Shown here: piece after piece, positions 1 to 7,009 of the stretch
Numbering within the stretch: the first letter of the stretch is position 1
Layout: each line of letters begins with the position of its first letter
Assembly (NCBI GenBank): GCA_003131925.1
Contig: PKWC01000214.1
Location: 1-7,314 of the forward strand
Direction: 5' to 3'
From: Alphaproteobacteria bacterium
GTDB lineage: Bacteria > Pseudomonadota > Alphaproteobacteria > Micropepsales > Micropepsaceae
Length of the DNA: 7,314 nucleotides
Program-made: the position numbers and the translations under genes
Notes under the pieces: model-generated
What the model was told of the DNA's origin: nothing
The model's database searches: none
The model's input: only the letters and a program-made list of their open reading frames with translations

Positions 1-1
1 G

Positions 2-397
2 GGGGCAATGGGTGCGGAAAACGGCGTTCCCCTTATGGCGAATGACGGAGCGGCGAAGGCGTATGTACACAGCCTTGGCGAAGCGCTTCACTATGAGTTC
101 AAACCTCTAGGTGTCTACGTCACTGTACTGGCAACCGGGTTTACGAACACGGCGGTGCTCGGAAAGTTCGGCTTCGATCCGAAGACGATGCCGTTGAAAC
201 CCATGAGCGTCGAGCAGTGCGTATCTGAGGGCCTCAGAGGTCTGCGCATAAACCGCTCCAGAATCGTTCCAGGCCGGCTGAACCGCATCATGAATGCCCT
301 CGTGCCCGCTTCTCTTGCGCGGAGGATGGAGGCGGACATGCTTGGTAAAGGGCTTGCGAGCAAGGCCGCTACAGCGCCACGACCGTCTGAGGCGTGA
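2..397 (+). CDS. Short-chain dehydrogenase/reductase, C-terminal part (5' truncated by window)
   Basis: The frame is open from the first bases of the window, so the gene starts upstream and only about 131 C-terminal residues are visible. The text AAKAYVHSLGEALHYEF, then LGVYVTVLATGFTNT, then PKTMPLKPMSVEQC and PGRLNRIMNALVP is typical of the classical SDR family: the helix with the catalytic Lys, the strand before the P-G cofactor loop, and a C-terminal tail ending in a basic/hydrophobic helix. Such proteins are NAD(P)-dependent oxidoreductases of the cytosol; the substrate cannot be read here. The catalytic Tyr of the YxxxK signature appears to be Asp (MANDGAAK), and the PG turn after the VTVLA strand reads TG. 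The Rossmann GxxxGxG segment lies outside the window. The gene is convergent with the CLC gene, whose stop lies 131 bp further on. The family is confident; activity is doubtful. Confidence 0.85.
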   Translation, partial: GAMGAENGVPLMANDGAAKAYVHSLGEALHYEFKPLGVYVTVLATGFTNTAVLGKFGFDPKTMPLKPMSVEQCVSEGLRGLRINRSRIVPGRLNRIMNALVPASLARRMEADMLGKGLASKAATAPRPSEA

Positions 398-528
398 TTC
401 GGCGCAACGCATGCACGTCCGACGGCGCAGTATCGGGAATTCCGGTGAGAGGACATCTGACCATCGGAGCAAGCATCTGTGTGTCGAATGGGACCGATGG
501 ATCGGCTCTGAAACTAAAGACCAATAGT

Positions 529-2394
529 TCACAAGAGCACATCCGATGCCGCGTAGGGCTTGATGCTTTCGGCGACGGAGTCGGCGATGTGCTCCTTCGT
601 GATCACGCCGACCACATTGCCTTTCCGCGGAATCCTGCCGCCTGCGCTCACAACCACGGCCATCGTCGCTTTCCGGCGCCACATACGTCCAATGGCGTTG
701 AACATGATGTCGTCTTCACGTGCGATCGTGAAATTGCGACTCGCAACTTCACCCAGCGTGAGGCCCGTAAACGCCCCTTCGAGACCGTGTCTGAGTGCGG
801 TATTTACCCGCAGGACGCCGGCGATCCCGTCCCCGTGCGTGACGACAACATGCCGCAGGCGGCCGCCGTGGTCCGGCAGCTTCAGGAAATCGTCGAAGCC
901 CATCGCGTCCGGCAGGACGAGAACGCCGCTGTCCATCACGTCGGCGGCGCGACGCACAAGAAACATGTTCGCGTGCAGCGCCTTTGGAATGAAATGCCGC
1001 CTGGCAAGCAGCTTGATCGAGTAAATGTTCTCTGCCGAGAACACACGACGACAACCGATGCCGACCGCAACGGCGATGATCATCGGCATGACGATGCTGT
1101 AGTTGAGCGTCATCTCGAAAATCATCGTCACGGCGGTCATTGCCGCGCCAGTGGCGCCGCCCACCATCGCCGCCATGCCGACCATCGCGAAGGCGGGAAC
1201 ACTGACGCCTGCGGCCGGAAAAGCGAGCTGCAACAGGGCGCCGAACGCGCCGCCGAGGGTAGCCCCCATGTAGAGTGATGGCGAGAAAATGCCACCGGAC
1301 GAGCCTGAACCAAGGCTCAAAGACGTCGCCGCGAGCTTGCCGACGAACAAGAGTGCCAGGAACGGCGCGGTTGCGAGGCCGCCCATCATCACCGCTTCGA
1401 TGGTCGAATAGCCGACGCCGTCGATCTGATAGTGGCCGGAAAGCCGCAGAAACGCATACATCATCGCTCCCACGATGCTCATGCCGATGGCATGGCGCAG
1501 ATACGGGTTTGCGATGCGATCGAACTTTTCTTCCGCCAGGTGCAAGCCACGAATGAAGCCGGCCGCTCCGACGCCGGCAACAGCACCGAGCGCGGCGTAG
1601 GCGATCAGCAGATAAACGTCGGCCAGGTGAACGGGAAGCATACCCACCGCCGGAACGTTGAAGGCTGGCCGTGAACCGAAGAAGAGGCGTCCGATGAACG
1701 TGGCCGTTCCCGTCGCCAGCGCAACAGGCAGAAAGGTTCGTGTGCTGACCTCGGGCATCATCAGCTCGACGGCGAAGATGACGCCGCCGATAGGGGTGTT
1801 GAAAGTTGCGGCAATTCCGGCTCCCGCACCCGCAGCGACCAGTGTGATGCGCTGCCACGCTTCGAGCCGCATCAACTGCCCAATGCTCGATCCGAGCGAA
1901 GCGCCGATCTGGATGATCGGTCCCTCGCGCCCCACTGCCGAACCACTCCCGATTGCAAGCGCGGAAGCGAGGGACTTCACGACCGCAACAACGGGACGGA
2001 TGCGGCCCTCGTTGTAGAAGATCGCATCCATGACTTCGGGAACACCGTGCCCGCGCGCTTCCGGCGCGAATGTCCTGACGAGAGCAACCACCCCGAGACC
2101 ACCGATGACGGGAACGAGAATCACCAGCGCTCCCCAGGGCGAAGCCGGCGTGTAAACGTTTGTATCATAAACGGCGGAAACCTGGCCGAGGAACAGCAGG
2201 TTGTGAACGAGTGCGATCAGTGCCCGGAACAGAATGGCGCCGAATCCCGTCACGACGCCCACGAGGATCGCGACGAGCGAAAACATGAATAGGTTCACGG
2301 ATCGCTCGGCTGGACCTGCACTGTTGATCATCTTATTGACCATGTCGATTCCGGCGCGCCGAATGTTGGTGGTGCCACACCCGCGAGCGAACAT
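529..2394 (-). CDS. CLC-family chloride channel/transporter with C-terminal CBS-like region
   Basis: An inner-membrane CLC anion transport protein of 621 residues from the chosen start. The membrane domain spans roughly residues 35-450. It shows the three anion-path motifs: GHGVP (115-119, the GSGIP position), GREGP (155-159, with gating Glu157) and GIFSP (368-372). The central Tyr432 sits in LNYSIVMPM. The tail from about 480 to 605 has the hydrophobic strand pattern of a degenerate CBS pair. The proton glutamate of CLC antiporters (ec1 Glu203, in IIEEM) appears replaced, since the equivalent text reads AVELM. The frame is open further upstream to 2760, but that part is non-CLC-like. ATG 2394 is preceded by AAAAGGA at a spacing of 8, so I chose it; ATG 2343 is an alternative giving 604 residues. 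The gene is divergent from the SMR-like gene. CLC identity is very confident; channel versus exchanger, and physiological ion, are unknown. Confidence 0.95.
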   Translation of the reverse strand: MFARGCGTTNIRRAGIDMVNKMINSAGPAERSVNLFMFSLVAILVGVVTGFGAILFRALIALVHNLLFLGQVSAVYDTNVYTPASPWGALVILVPVIGGLGVVALVRTFAPEARGHGVPEVMDAIFYNEGRIRPVVAVVKSLASALAIGSGSAVGREGPIIQIGASLGSSIGQLMRLEAWQRITLVAAGAGAGIAATFNTPIGGVIFAVELMMPEVSTRTFLPVALATGTATFIGRLFFGSRPAFNVPAVGMLPVHLADVYLLIAYAALGAVAGVGAAGFIRGLHLAEEKFDRIANPYLRHAIGMSIVGAMMYAFLRLSGHYQIDGVGYSTIEAVMMGGLATAPFLALLFVGKLAATSLSLGSGSSGGIFSPSLYMGATLGGAFGALLQLAFPAAGVSVPAFAMVGMAAMVGGATGAAMTAVTMIFEMTLNYSIVMPMIIAVAVGIGCRRVFSAENIYSIKLLARRHFIPKALHANMFLVRRAADVMDSGVLVLPDAMGFDDFLKLPDHGGRLRHVVVTHGDGIAGVLRVNTALRHGLEGAFTGLTLGEVASRNFTIAREDDIMFNAIGRMWRRKATMAVVVSAGGRIPRKGNVVGVITKEHIADSVAESIKPYAASDVLL

Positions 2395-2402
2395 ACAGGC
2401 GG

Positions 2403-2409
2403 TCCTTTT
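2403..2409 (-). promoter_or_regulatory. Ribosome binding site deciding the CLC start
   Basis: On the minus strand AAAAGGA lies 8 bases before the ATG at 2394. The next in-frame ATG (2343) has only a weak GGA at a comparable distance. The longer open frame reaching 2760 contains no membrane-protein-like sequence before this point. This supports 2394 as the start. Confidence 0.55.
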
Positions 2410-2708
2410 CAACTGAAACTCCGAAGACGGCTTCGCTCGACTCAGAGCGTCTGGCGCCAGTCGTTTAGCTTGGCCTTTTTGGGATTCGATTGGTAAAGAG
2501 GGCGCCAAGCCTCGCATCGAAAGAGGTGCGAGGAGAATGAAGAAATCCGCCTCGCAAAATTGGAGCTGTTCACACCTCCTGGATACCCACTGAGTTGGGT
2601 GGTCATCGGCGTCCAAACCAAGAAGCGATCCGCGTCCGAACCGCATTGCGTCGCGCGCGTCGGCAACATCTGTTATGGTGAAAGCGCTGAAAAACCGGGA
2701 AGCGAAGA
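2410..2708. other. Divergent intergenic region, CLC / SMR-like genes
   Basis: About 300 bases with no convincing gene. It must hold the promoters of both divergent genes. For the rightward gene the best I can see is TTGCGT (2646-2651) with TGTTAT (2671-2676) at a 19-base spacing, which is weak. A short inverted repeat, ACCCA-N6-TGGGT, lies at 2585-2600 and could be an operator, but five base pairs is within chance. A 18-codon ORF at 2537-2593 has AGGAGA directly abutting its ATG, too close for good initiation. Confidence 0.35.
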
Positions 2709-3052
2709 ATGCCGAAGATGCTGCAAAGTGTTCACCCACTGGTCTTTCTCGTGGTCGCAACCACGCTGGAGGTCAGCGGAGACGCCGTTGTCCGAATAGC
2801 AATCTACGACCACACTGGACTTGTTCGAAGTGGGCTTTTTCTAGCTGGAGCGGTATTGCTGCTTGGGTATGGGTCATTTCTCAATTTGGCACCATTGGAG
2901 TTCGGGCAAGTAGTCGGCCTCTACATCGCGACGCTCTTCGTGGTGTGGCAGATCATCAATTTCGTTGCCTTCCGCACGTCGCCTACGATACCGATTCTCG
3001 TGGGCGGCGCGTTTGTCCTTACTGGCGGGGGAATCATCTCGTTCTGGCGGCA

Positions 3053-3056
<4 letters not shown>
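2709..3056 (+). CDS. Small four-helix membrane protein, SMR/DMT-like
   Basis: A 115-residue, very hydrophobic protein with four predicted membrane helices at about 9-31, 40-60, 66-88 and 94-113. This is the size and topology of small multidrug resistance (EmrE-like) transporters. A single acidic residue, Glu21, sits inside helix 1 (ATTLEVSGD), where SMR proteins carry their essential Glu14. Helix 3 (EFGQVVGLYIATLFVVWQI) and the Gly-rich helix 4 (LVGGAFVLTGGGII) also fit the SMR plan. The N-terminus is a few residues longer than EmrE, and the canonical helix-3 signature is not obvious. It may therefore be an uncharacterised relative and not a proven drug exporter. ATG 2709 follows GGGAAGCGAAGA; an ATG at 2718 is an alternative. 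The stop overlaps the next gene in an ATGA, implying coupled translation. Confidence 0.75.
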
Positions 3057-3451
<395 letters not shown>

Positions 3452-4091
3452 GAGCCATCCCAACGCAAGAGCACTGGACCAAAAAGCCAGCCAAAAAAGG
3501 CAGACGCGCCCATGCCAAGCGTGTACCACGCGGCCAGAAACGGCGCGGTGTTTTCCGTGCAGTGCAGCGCATAGATAAAGGCGCCCGCGCCCCCCCCGGC
3601 AAGGCCGACGACTGCACCCGCCTCCCGCAAGCGCGTCGGCGCGAGCCCGCGCATGGCCCAAACGAGGCCAGCCAAAGGCGGAATTGCGAGCAGTAAAATG
3701 CGCCACGGACAAACACTTGCGGATTCGCCCATCACCATCGGAATGCGGCCGTGGGGCGTGGCGCGTGCCAACTGAACAGTCGCCACAGCAGTTACAAGAA
3801 GGAGCGGGACAAAAACCCAAGCGATGCGCCCGCGACCGCTGGTTGCCGGTCGAGCCACGCGCTCGGCCGCGAGCCCGGCGATGATCGCGAACGCCAGCGT
3901 ATAGGCTTGCTTCGTCATGAACATGCCGGCGCCCATGGCGTGGTGAATGTCCGGGCGCAGGCCGAAAAAGACCAGCATCAGTGTTGCAGAAAGGATGATA
4001 CCTGTGCCGGCACCGATGAAAAGCCTGCGCGCCACATACCAATGCGACACCGGTGCAAGATCGGCAGAGAGGACCGCTACGATATCGCCCG

Positions 4092-4640
4092 TCATTTTAC
4101 GTCGCCGCCGCTTCGCAAATAGGAACCCAGCTTCTTCAGGCCGCGATGCACCGCAACCTTGACCGCAGTTTCACTCATCCCGCGCGCCTGCGCCGCCTCT
4201 GCATTGGAAAGCTCGCGCAACTTGATGTCGCGGATCAGCGCTTGCGTCGCAGGCGGCAGACTCTCAAGAGCCTTTTCGATGTCATAGCGGGCCTCGACGC
4301 CTGCGCTCTCGTCCTCCACGAACAACGAAGGCGCATCATCAAGCGGCACGGTCGGTTTGCGTCCGCTGCGCCGGAAGTGGTCAACGAGCTTATGGCGGGC
4401 GATCGCGTAGCTCCAGGCTGTGAACATCTGCGAACGATCAAATGTGCCGCGGCGCGTGTGGATGGCGATAAGTGTTTCCTGAACCAAGTCGTCAACCTCT
4501 GCCGTATCCCGGCTTAGCCTCTTGCCAAAGAAGATACGCAATCGCGTCTGCATCGTGTCGAGAAGCGCCCGATACGCCACTGCGTCGCCATCAAGCGAAG
4601 CAATCATCAGCGCCCTAAGGTCTGATTCTGACGCTTGCAC
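4092..4640 (-). CDS. sigF: ECF RNA polymerase sigma factor (SigF/EcfF group)
   Basis: A 182-residue ECF sigma factor. Region 2 spans about 20-92, with DLVQETL at 51-57 (core binding) and FTAWSYAIARHKLVDHFRR at 73-91 (-10 recognition and melting). Region 4 spans about 120-176, with the helix-turn-helix NAEAAQARGMSETAVKVAVHRG (146-167) that contacts the -35 element. No extra C-terminal domain is present. The start is GTG at 4640, preceded by GGAGAGGA on the minus strand; ATG 4607 is possible but would remove the first 11 residues. It forms a two-gene operon with the DUF1109 anti-sigma factor, which indicates the SigF (Caulobacter) / EcfF (Bradyrhizobium) group that answers oxidative and heavy-metal stress. 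A GTAACC-N16-CGAA element lies just upstream, so it probably activates itself. Confidence 0.93.
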   Translation of the reverse strand: MQASESDLRALMIASLDGDAVAYRALLDTMQTRLRIFFGKRLSRDTAEVDDLVQETLIAIHTRRGTFDRSQMFTAWSYAIARHKLVDHFRRSGRKPTVPLDDAPSLFVEDESAGVEARYDIEKALESLPPATQALIRDIKLRELSNAEAAQARGMSETAVKVAVHRGLKKLGSYLRSGGDVK

Positions 4641-4657
4641 GTCCTCTCCCCAACGAG

Positions 4658-4683
4658 TTCGCTCTGATACGCCGAAAGGTTAC
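4658..4683 (-). promoter_or_regulatory. SigF/EcfF-type promoter of the sigma/anti-sigma operon
   Basis: Reading the minus strand, GTAACC (4683-4678) is followed by exactly 16 bases and then CGAA (4661-4658). This matches the -35/-10 pattern reported for this ECF group. Transcription would begin around 4650, leaving a leader of about ten bases that just includes the ribosome binding site. It implies positive autoregulation. The match is seen directly; activity is inferred. Confidence 0.75.
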
Positions 4684-4790
4684 GCAGCGGACATCACTTG
4701 ATGCCAGGCAACAGGGTATTGCCCAACTGCCCTCACGGCGCAACCGTCGCCTATAAAATCGAAGTATCGGGAAAAAACTGCGGCGAGCAT

Positions 4791-4816
4791 GTAACGGGTG
4801 GGTCAGCCACGACGAA
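4791..4816 (+). promoter_or_regulatory. SigF/EcfF-type promoter of the DUF1223 gene
   Basis: GTAACG (4791-4796), 16 bases, then CGAA (4813-4816). It is one base different from the element in front of the sigma gene, with identical spacing and opposite orientation. Transcription would start near 4823, about 30 bases before the DUF1223 ATG. The two elements lie 107 bases apart in a 213-base gap, so the one sigma factor probably drives both directions. Confidence 0.72.
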
Positions 4817-4853
4817 TGTAGCCGGGAAGCATCATCTGTGATGAACAACAATC

Positions 4854-5567
4854 ATGAAGCGCATGATAGCCCTAAGAAACGTGATTGCCGCAGTTGCACT
4901 GCTTTCGGCGGCGAAGCCCGCGCTCTCCGGAAGTGCGGATAGCCGGAACTTGACGGTTGTCGAACTGTTCCAGAGTCAGGGGTGCTCGTCCTGTCCGTCC
5001 GCCAACGCAAACGTGATGGCATTGAGCGATCGGCCGGATCTTCTGACGCTGAGTTTCGGCGTCACCTACTGGGACCAGCTCGGCTGGAAGGATACCTTCG
5101 CGTCTCCACTGTACACGGCCCGCCAGTGGGACTACGCGCGCGCGTTCCATCGCGACCAGGCCTTTACACCCGAAGTCGTCGTCAATGGCCGCGCCGACGT
5201 GGTGGGTCAGAACCGAAGCGAACTCGAGGCGCTCGTCCAACGCGAGGCCGCTTCACCAAGCGCGCCAAGCGTTTCGATTGCAAACGGTCAAGTAAGGATT
5301 GGAACCTCCGACATCCATGCAACCAGTGCGGATGTCTGGCTCATTCGGTACGATCCGAACATTGAGCGGGTCCCCATCTCGCGGGGCGAGAATGAAGGCC
5401 GCACGCTGCCGCATAAGAATGTCGTGAAGGAGCTCGTGAAGCTCGGTAGCTGGTCGGGTAGAGCGAAAACCTACGAGCTCCCGCAAACAGCGCGCAGCGG
5501 ACTTCGCTTGGCCGTACTCCTCCAACAGGGTCCCGGCGGCGTCATTCTCGCAGCAGCCCGCAGTTGA
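4854..5567 (+). CDS. Exported DUF1223 thioredoxin-like protein with CSSC motif
   Basis: A 237-residue protein with an N-terminal signal peptide (basic MKRMIALRN, hydrophobic core 9-20, likely cleavage near ALSGSA at 24-28), so it acts in the periplasm. The mature part opens with VVELFQSQGCSSCPSAN (35-51), a thioredoxin-fold strand followed by a C-x-x-C pair at Cys44/Cys47. FTPEVVVNG (104-112) provides the cis-proline loop facing the active site. This arrangement and the SFGVTYWDQLGWKD and YARQ-like segments are characteristic of DUF1223. The biochemical role of the family is not established; thiol redox chemistry in the envelope is likely. No other cysteines are present. The start at 4854 has a poor ribosome site; ATG 4863 would shorten it by three residues. 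It is divergent from the sigma gene and has a matching promoter, so it is a probable member of that regulon. Confidence 0.92.
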   Translation: MKRMIALRNVIAAVALLSAAKPALSGSADSRNLTVVELFQSQGCSSCPSANANVMALSDRPDLLTLSFGVTYWDQLGWKDTFASPLYTARQWDYARAFHRDQAFTPEVVVNGRADVVGQNRSELEALVQREAASPSAPSVSIANGQVRIGTSDIHATSADVWLIRYDPNIERVPISRGENEGRTLPHKNVVKELVKLGSWSGRAKTYELPQTARSGLRLAVLLQQGPGGVILAAARS

Positions 5568-5590
5568 CGGTGACCACTAAATCAAACACG

Positions 5591-5608
5591 GCGGCGCTCA
5601 CGCGCCGC
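5591..5608 (+). other. GC-rich hairpin after DUF1223
   Basis: GCGGCGC (5591-5597), loop TCAC, GCGCCGC (5602-5608): seven perfect pairs beginning 23 bases after the DUF1223 stop. There is no following T run, so alone it is not an intrinsic terminator. It could protect the 3' end or act together with the hairpin at 5643-5663. Confidence 0.5.
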
Positions 5609-5642
5609 ACACCGAAGTTCCACAGGGTGTGGAGCGCCATTG

Positions 5643-5663
5643 GCCGCGGCGATGCGGCTTTTT
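5643..5663 (+). terminator. Possible intrinsic terminator/attenuator before the Met-rich gene
   Basis: GCCGC (5643-5647), six-base loop, GCGGC (5654-5658), then five T. The stem is short but all G-C and the T tract follows at once. It ends only 15 bases before the next gene's ATG. It would therefore either end DUF1223 transcription or regulate read-through into the Met-rich gene. Confidence 0.5.
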
Positions 5664-5678
5664 CCAACGAGAATTGAA

Positions 5679-6014
5679 ATGCTTCGTTATGCAAAAATCA
5701 CGGGCCTCGCCCTGATCTTGAGCGCCGGCGTTACCGGCGCGGCTCTGGCGCAGAGTTCCGCCAGCGGTGCGATGTCGGACGGTACTTCGAATTCGAGCGC
5801 TGCGATGTCGAGCGGCGCCGCGTCCTCGAGTGACGCAATGTCCAAAGGGGGCGCGACGACCTCCGGCGACCACATGGCCACTGTCGGAAAAAAGAAGAAG
5901 CCCGCAGCCCACGATGCGATGTCTTCCGGCTCGATGTCCTCGGGTTCTATGAGTTCGGACGATCACAGTGGCTCCATGTCGTCGGCGTCGGACACGTCCA
6001 CGACACCGCACTGA
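5679..6014 (+). CDS. Exported Met/Ser-rich repeat protein (MXKDX-like)
   Basis: A 111-residue protein with a clear signal peptide: MLRYAK, hydrophobic core ITGLALILSAGVTGAA, cleavage after ALA (24/25). The mature 87 residues are almost only Ser, Ala, Gly, Met, Asp and Thr, with no Cys, Trp or Tyr. They are built from seven degenerate [AS]-Met-Ser-x-x units (AMSDG, AMSSG, AMSKG, AMSSG, SMSSG, SMSSD, SMSSA) plus one HMATV, around a basic KKKKPAAH island. This resembles the 'pentapeptide MXKDX repeat' secreted proteins of proteobacteria, whose function is unknown. It is likely disordered in the periplasm. Methionine and histidine could bind Cu(I)/Ag or absorb oxidants; this is inference. The ORF is open upstream to 5640, but I start at 5679 because the signal peptide begins there; GAGA precedes it weakly. 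It lies 111 bases downstream of DUF1223 on the same strand. Confidence 0.72.
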   Translation: MLRYAKITGLALILSAGVTGAALAQSSASGAMSDGTSNSSAAMSSGAASSSDAMSKGGATTSGDHMATVGKKKKPAAHDAMSSGSMSSGSMSSDDHSGSMSSASDTSTTPH

Positions 6015-6049
6015 GGTTTACTGCGTTGCAGGGTTTGCGACGCGGTTAT

Positions 6050-6099
6050 GAATGGCCGGAGGCCGCTCCCCTCCCTACGCCTCCGGCCATTCGCATTTT
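6050..6099 (+). terminator. Strong intrinsic terminator after the Met-rich gene
   Basis: A perfect 14-bp stem: GAATGGCCGGAGGC (6050-6063) and its exact complement at 6079-6092, with a 15-base pyrimidine-rich loop, then GCA and TTTT. It lies 35 bases after the stop at 6014, the expected place for transcription to end, and closes the rightward unit. Confidence 0.8.
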
Positions 6100-6102
6100 C
6101 CC

Positions 6103-7009
6103 TGAACGCGCTCGGCGGTGCGGCAAATGTGGCGGAGGCGGAGCGACACACTTCATCAACTTAATTTGTAGTTGCCGTGAGTCGTTACCCGACGCGGCGA
6201 CGCAACGAACTCAGGTGACAACCGGCAAAGATGTCAGACGCGCGCAATGGCGTCGACAAGAAAGGAAGTGTCATCCGTGTCCAGGATATCATCAAGACGA
6301 AGGGTAGCGCACCGGACAGGATTCGAACCCGCGTGTCCGACTCGGCCATTGCTCCTGCTCTGCCACCAAGGATAAGGAGTGAGCAGGGTTTTCCGTGGTG
6401 CCCCCCTGTACCAGCCGATTTTCACCAAACCGCAACCTCCGTTTCATGAGCCCGAACTCCCCGCGGTTCGCTCAGCAGCCTGCGATGCCGGACAAGAGCT
6501 ACGCCGGCGGACCGAGACGTGGAGACTTATGGTGCGTCAGCCATACGATCCCAACCTTGCAGTTCTGGGACAAACTGAACTCCCATCCGCTCGGTCAGGG
6601 CGACATGCTCAATTCGGAAATTGCTTAGTCCGGAACGTCAGAAAATTATTCGGACGCTGTGCTTCCAGAAGGCCGTGAGCGCCAGCCACCATTTGGAATG
6701 GCTTGGCGTATATGGTTGGGATCGGCGTTTTCGCAGCGACGGCAATCATCTCGTCAGCTTGGTCGCGATATCGCTCGAACGCGTTATCCGAATCCGGCGT
6801 GTGGCTCTCCCCCAGACGCAAACCCCGAACGCGGCCTTTGGTTGCCAGCAATATGCTCTATTGGGAGATCGTGGAAAAATCGTGATAGCGTGCCAGCGGC
6901 AGGTTGATGATTGGCATAAGCCCTGATCTGTTCGGGAGGGAGCGCAATTGTCGTCCTGTCACCCCTGGGACGGCGATCGGGCGTGAGGAGGTGTCACGTC
7001 CCGTCGCTT
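6103..7009. other. Region without a confident intact gene
   Basis: About 900 bases between the terminator and the IS481-like remnant. Reading frames here are short and show no family I recognise. A frame starting at 6231 (+) opens with GSVIRVQDIIKTKGS, faintly like the start of a CBS-domain protein, and then loses any likeness after the tRNA-like fragment. A frame at 6703-6885 (+) has one hydrophobic stretch (VGIGVFAATAIISSAW). A frame at 6609-6851 (-) has nothing identifiable. Together with the adjacent mobile-element debris this looks like a degraded insertion zone. Confidence 0.45.
6307..6339 (-). other. tRNA-like T-arm fragment (no complete tRNA)
   Basis: On the minus strand the text reads GGGTTCGAATCC (6330-6319), a canonical tRNA T-loop/B-box core, followed by TGTCCGGTGCGC, which resembles a 3' acceptor strand. 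Scanning about 100 bases upstream on that strand, I cannot form a matching 5' acceptor, D-arm and anticodon stem. The T-loop sits inside a different hairpin, with CGGACA pairing to TGTCCG (6313-6318 with 6334-6339). It is best read as a tRNA 3' remnant, such as an integration scar, or as a chance match. Confidence 0.35.

Noticed and set aside
394..1278. Long plus-strand open frame opposite the CLC gene (also 749-1858 on the minus strand in another frame)
   Set aside because: Composition is His/Arg/Asp-rich with no domain; both are shadows of the high-GC CLC coding sequence, whose motifs lie in the 529-2394 frame.
2537..2593. 18-codon leader ORF in the CLC/SMR-like gap
   Set aside because: The purine-rich site abuts the ATG, the peptide has no attenuator-type codon run, and no terminator hairpin follows.
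2395..2760. N-terminal extension of the CLC frame to 2760
   Set aside because: It is not membrane-protein-like, it overlaps the start of the divergent SMR-like gene, and a good ribosome site precedes the internal ATG at 2394.
2675..3052. Long frame 2675-3451 as one 258-residue protein
   Set aside because: Its first 126 residues overlap the SMR-like gene in another frame and lack any membrane or domain character. The real start is most likely the ATGA overlap at 3053.
3791..3796. GTTAC/GTAAC half site inside the anti-sigma gene
   Set aside because: It lies within coding sequence and is not followed at 16 bases by CGAA on the relevant strand.
5570..5594. GTGACC as a third SigF/EcfF promoter, before the Met-rich gene
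   Set aside because: At 16 bases downstream the sequence is CGGC instead of CGAA, so only the -35-like half is present.
6300..6400. Complete minus-strand tRNA gene
   Set aside because: The T-arm is present, but no 5' acceptor, D-arm or anticodon stem pairs at the right distances. The best partner, GCACC, would need a roughly 96-base molecule with mismatches.
6609..6851. Minus-strand 80-residue ORF
   Set aside because: No recognisable motif, signal peptide or ribosome site; comparable open frames exist on the other strand.
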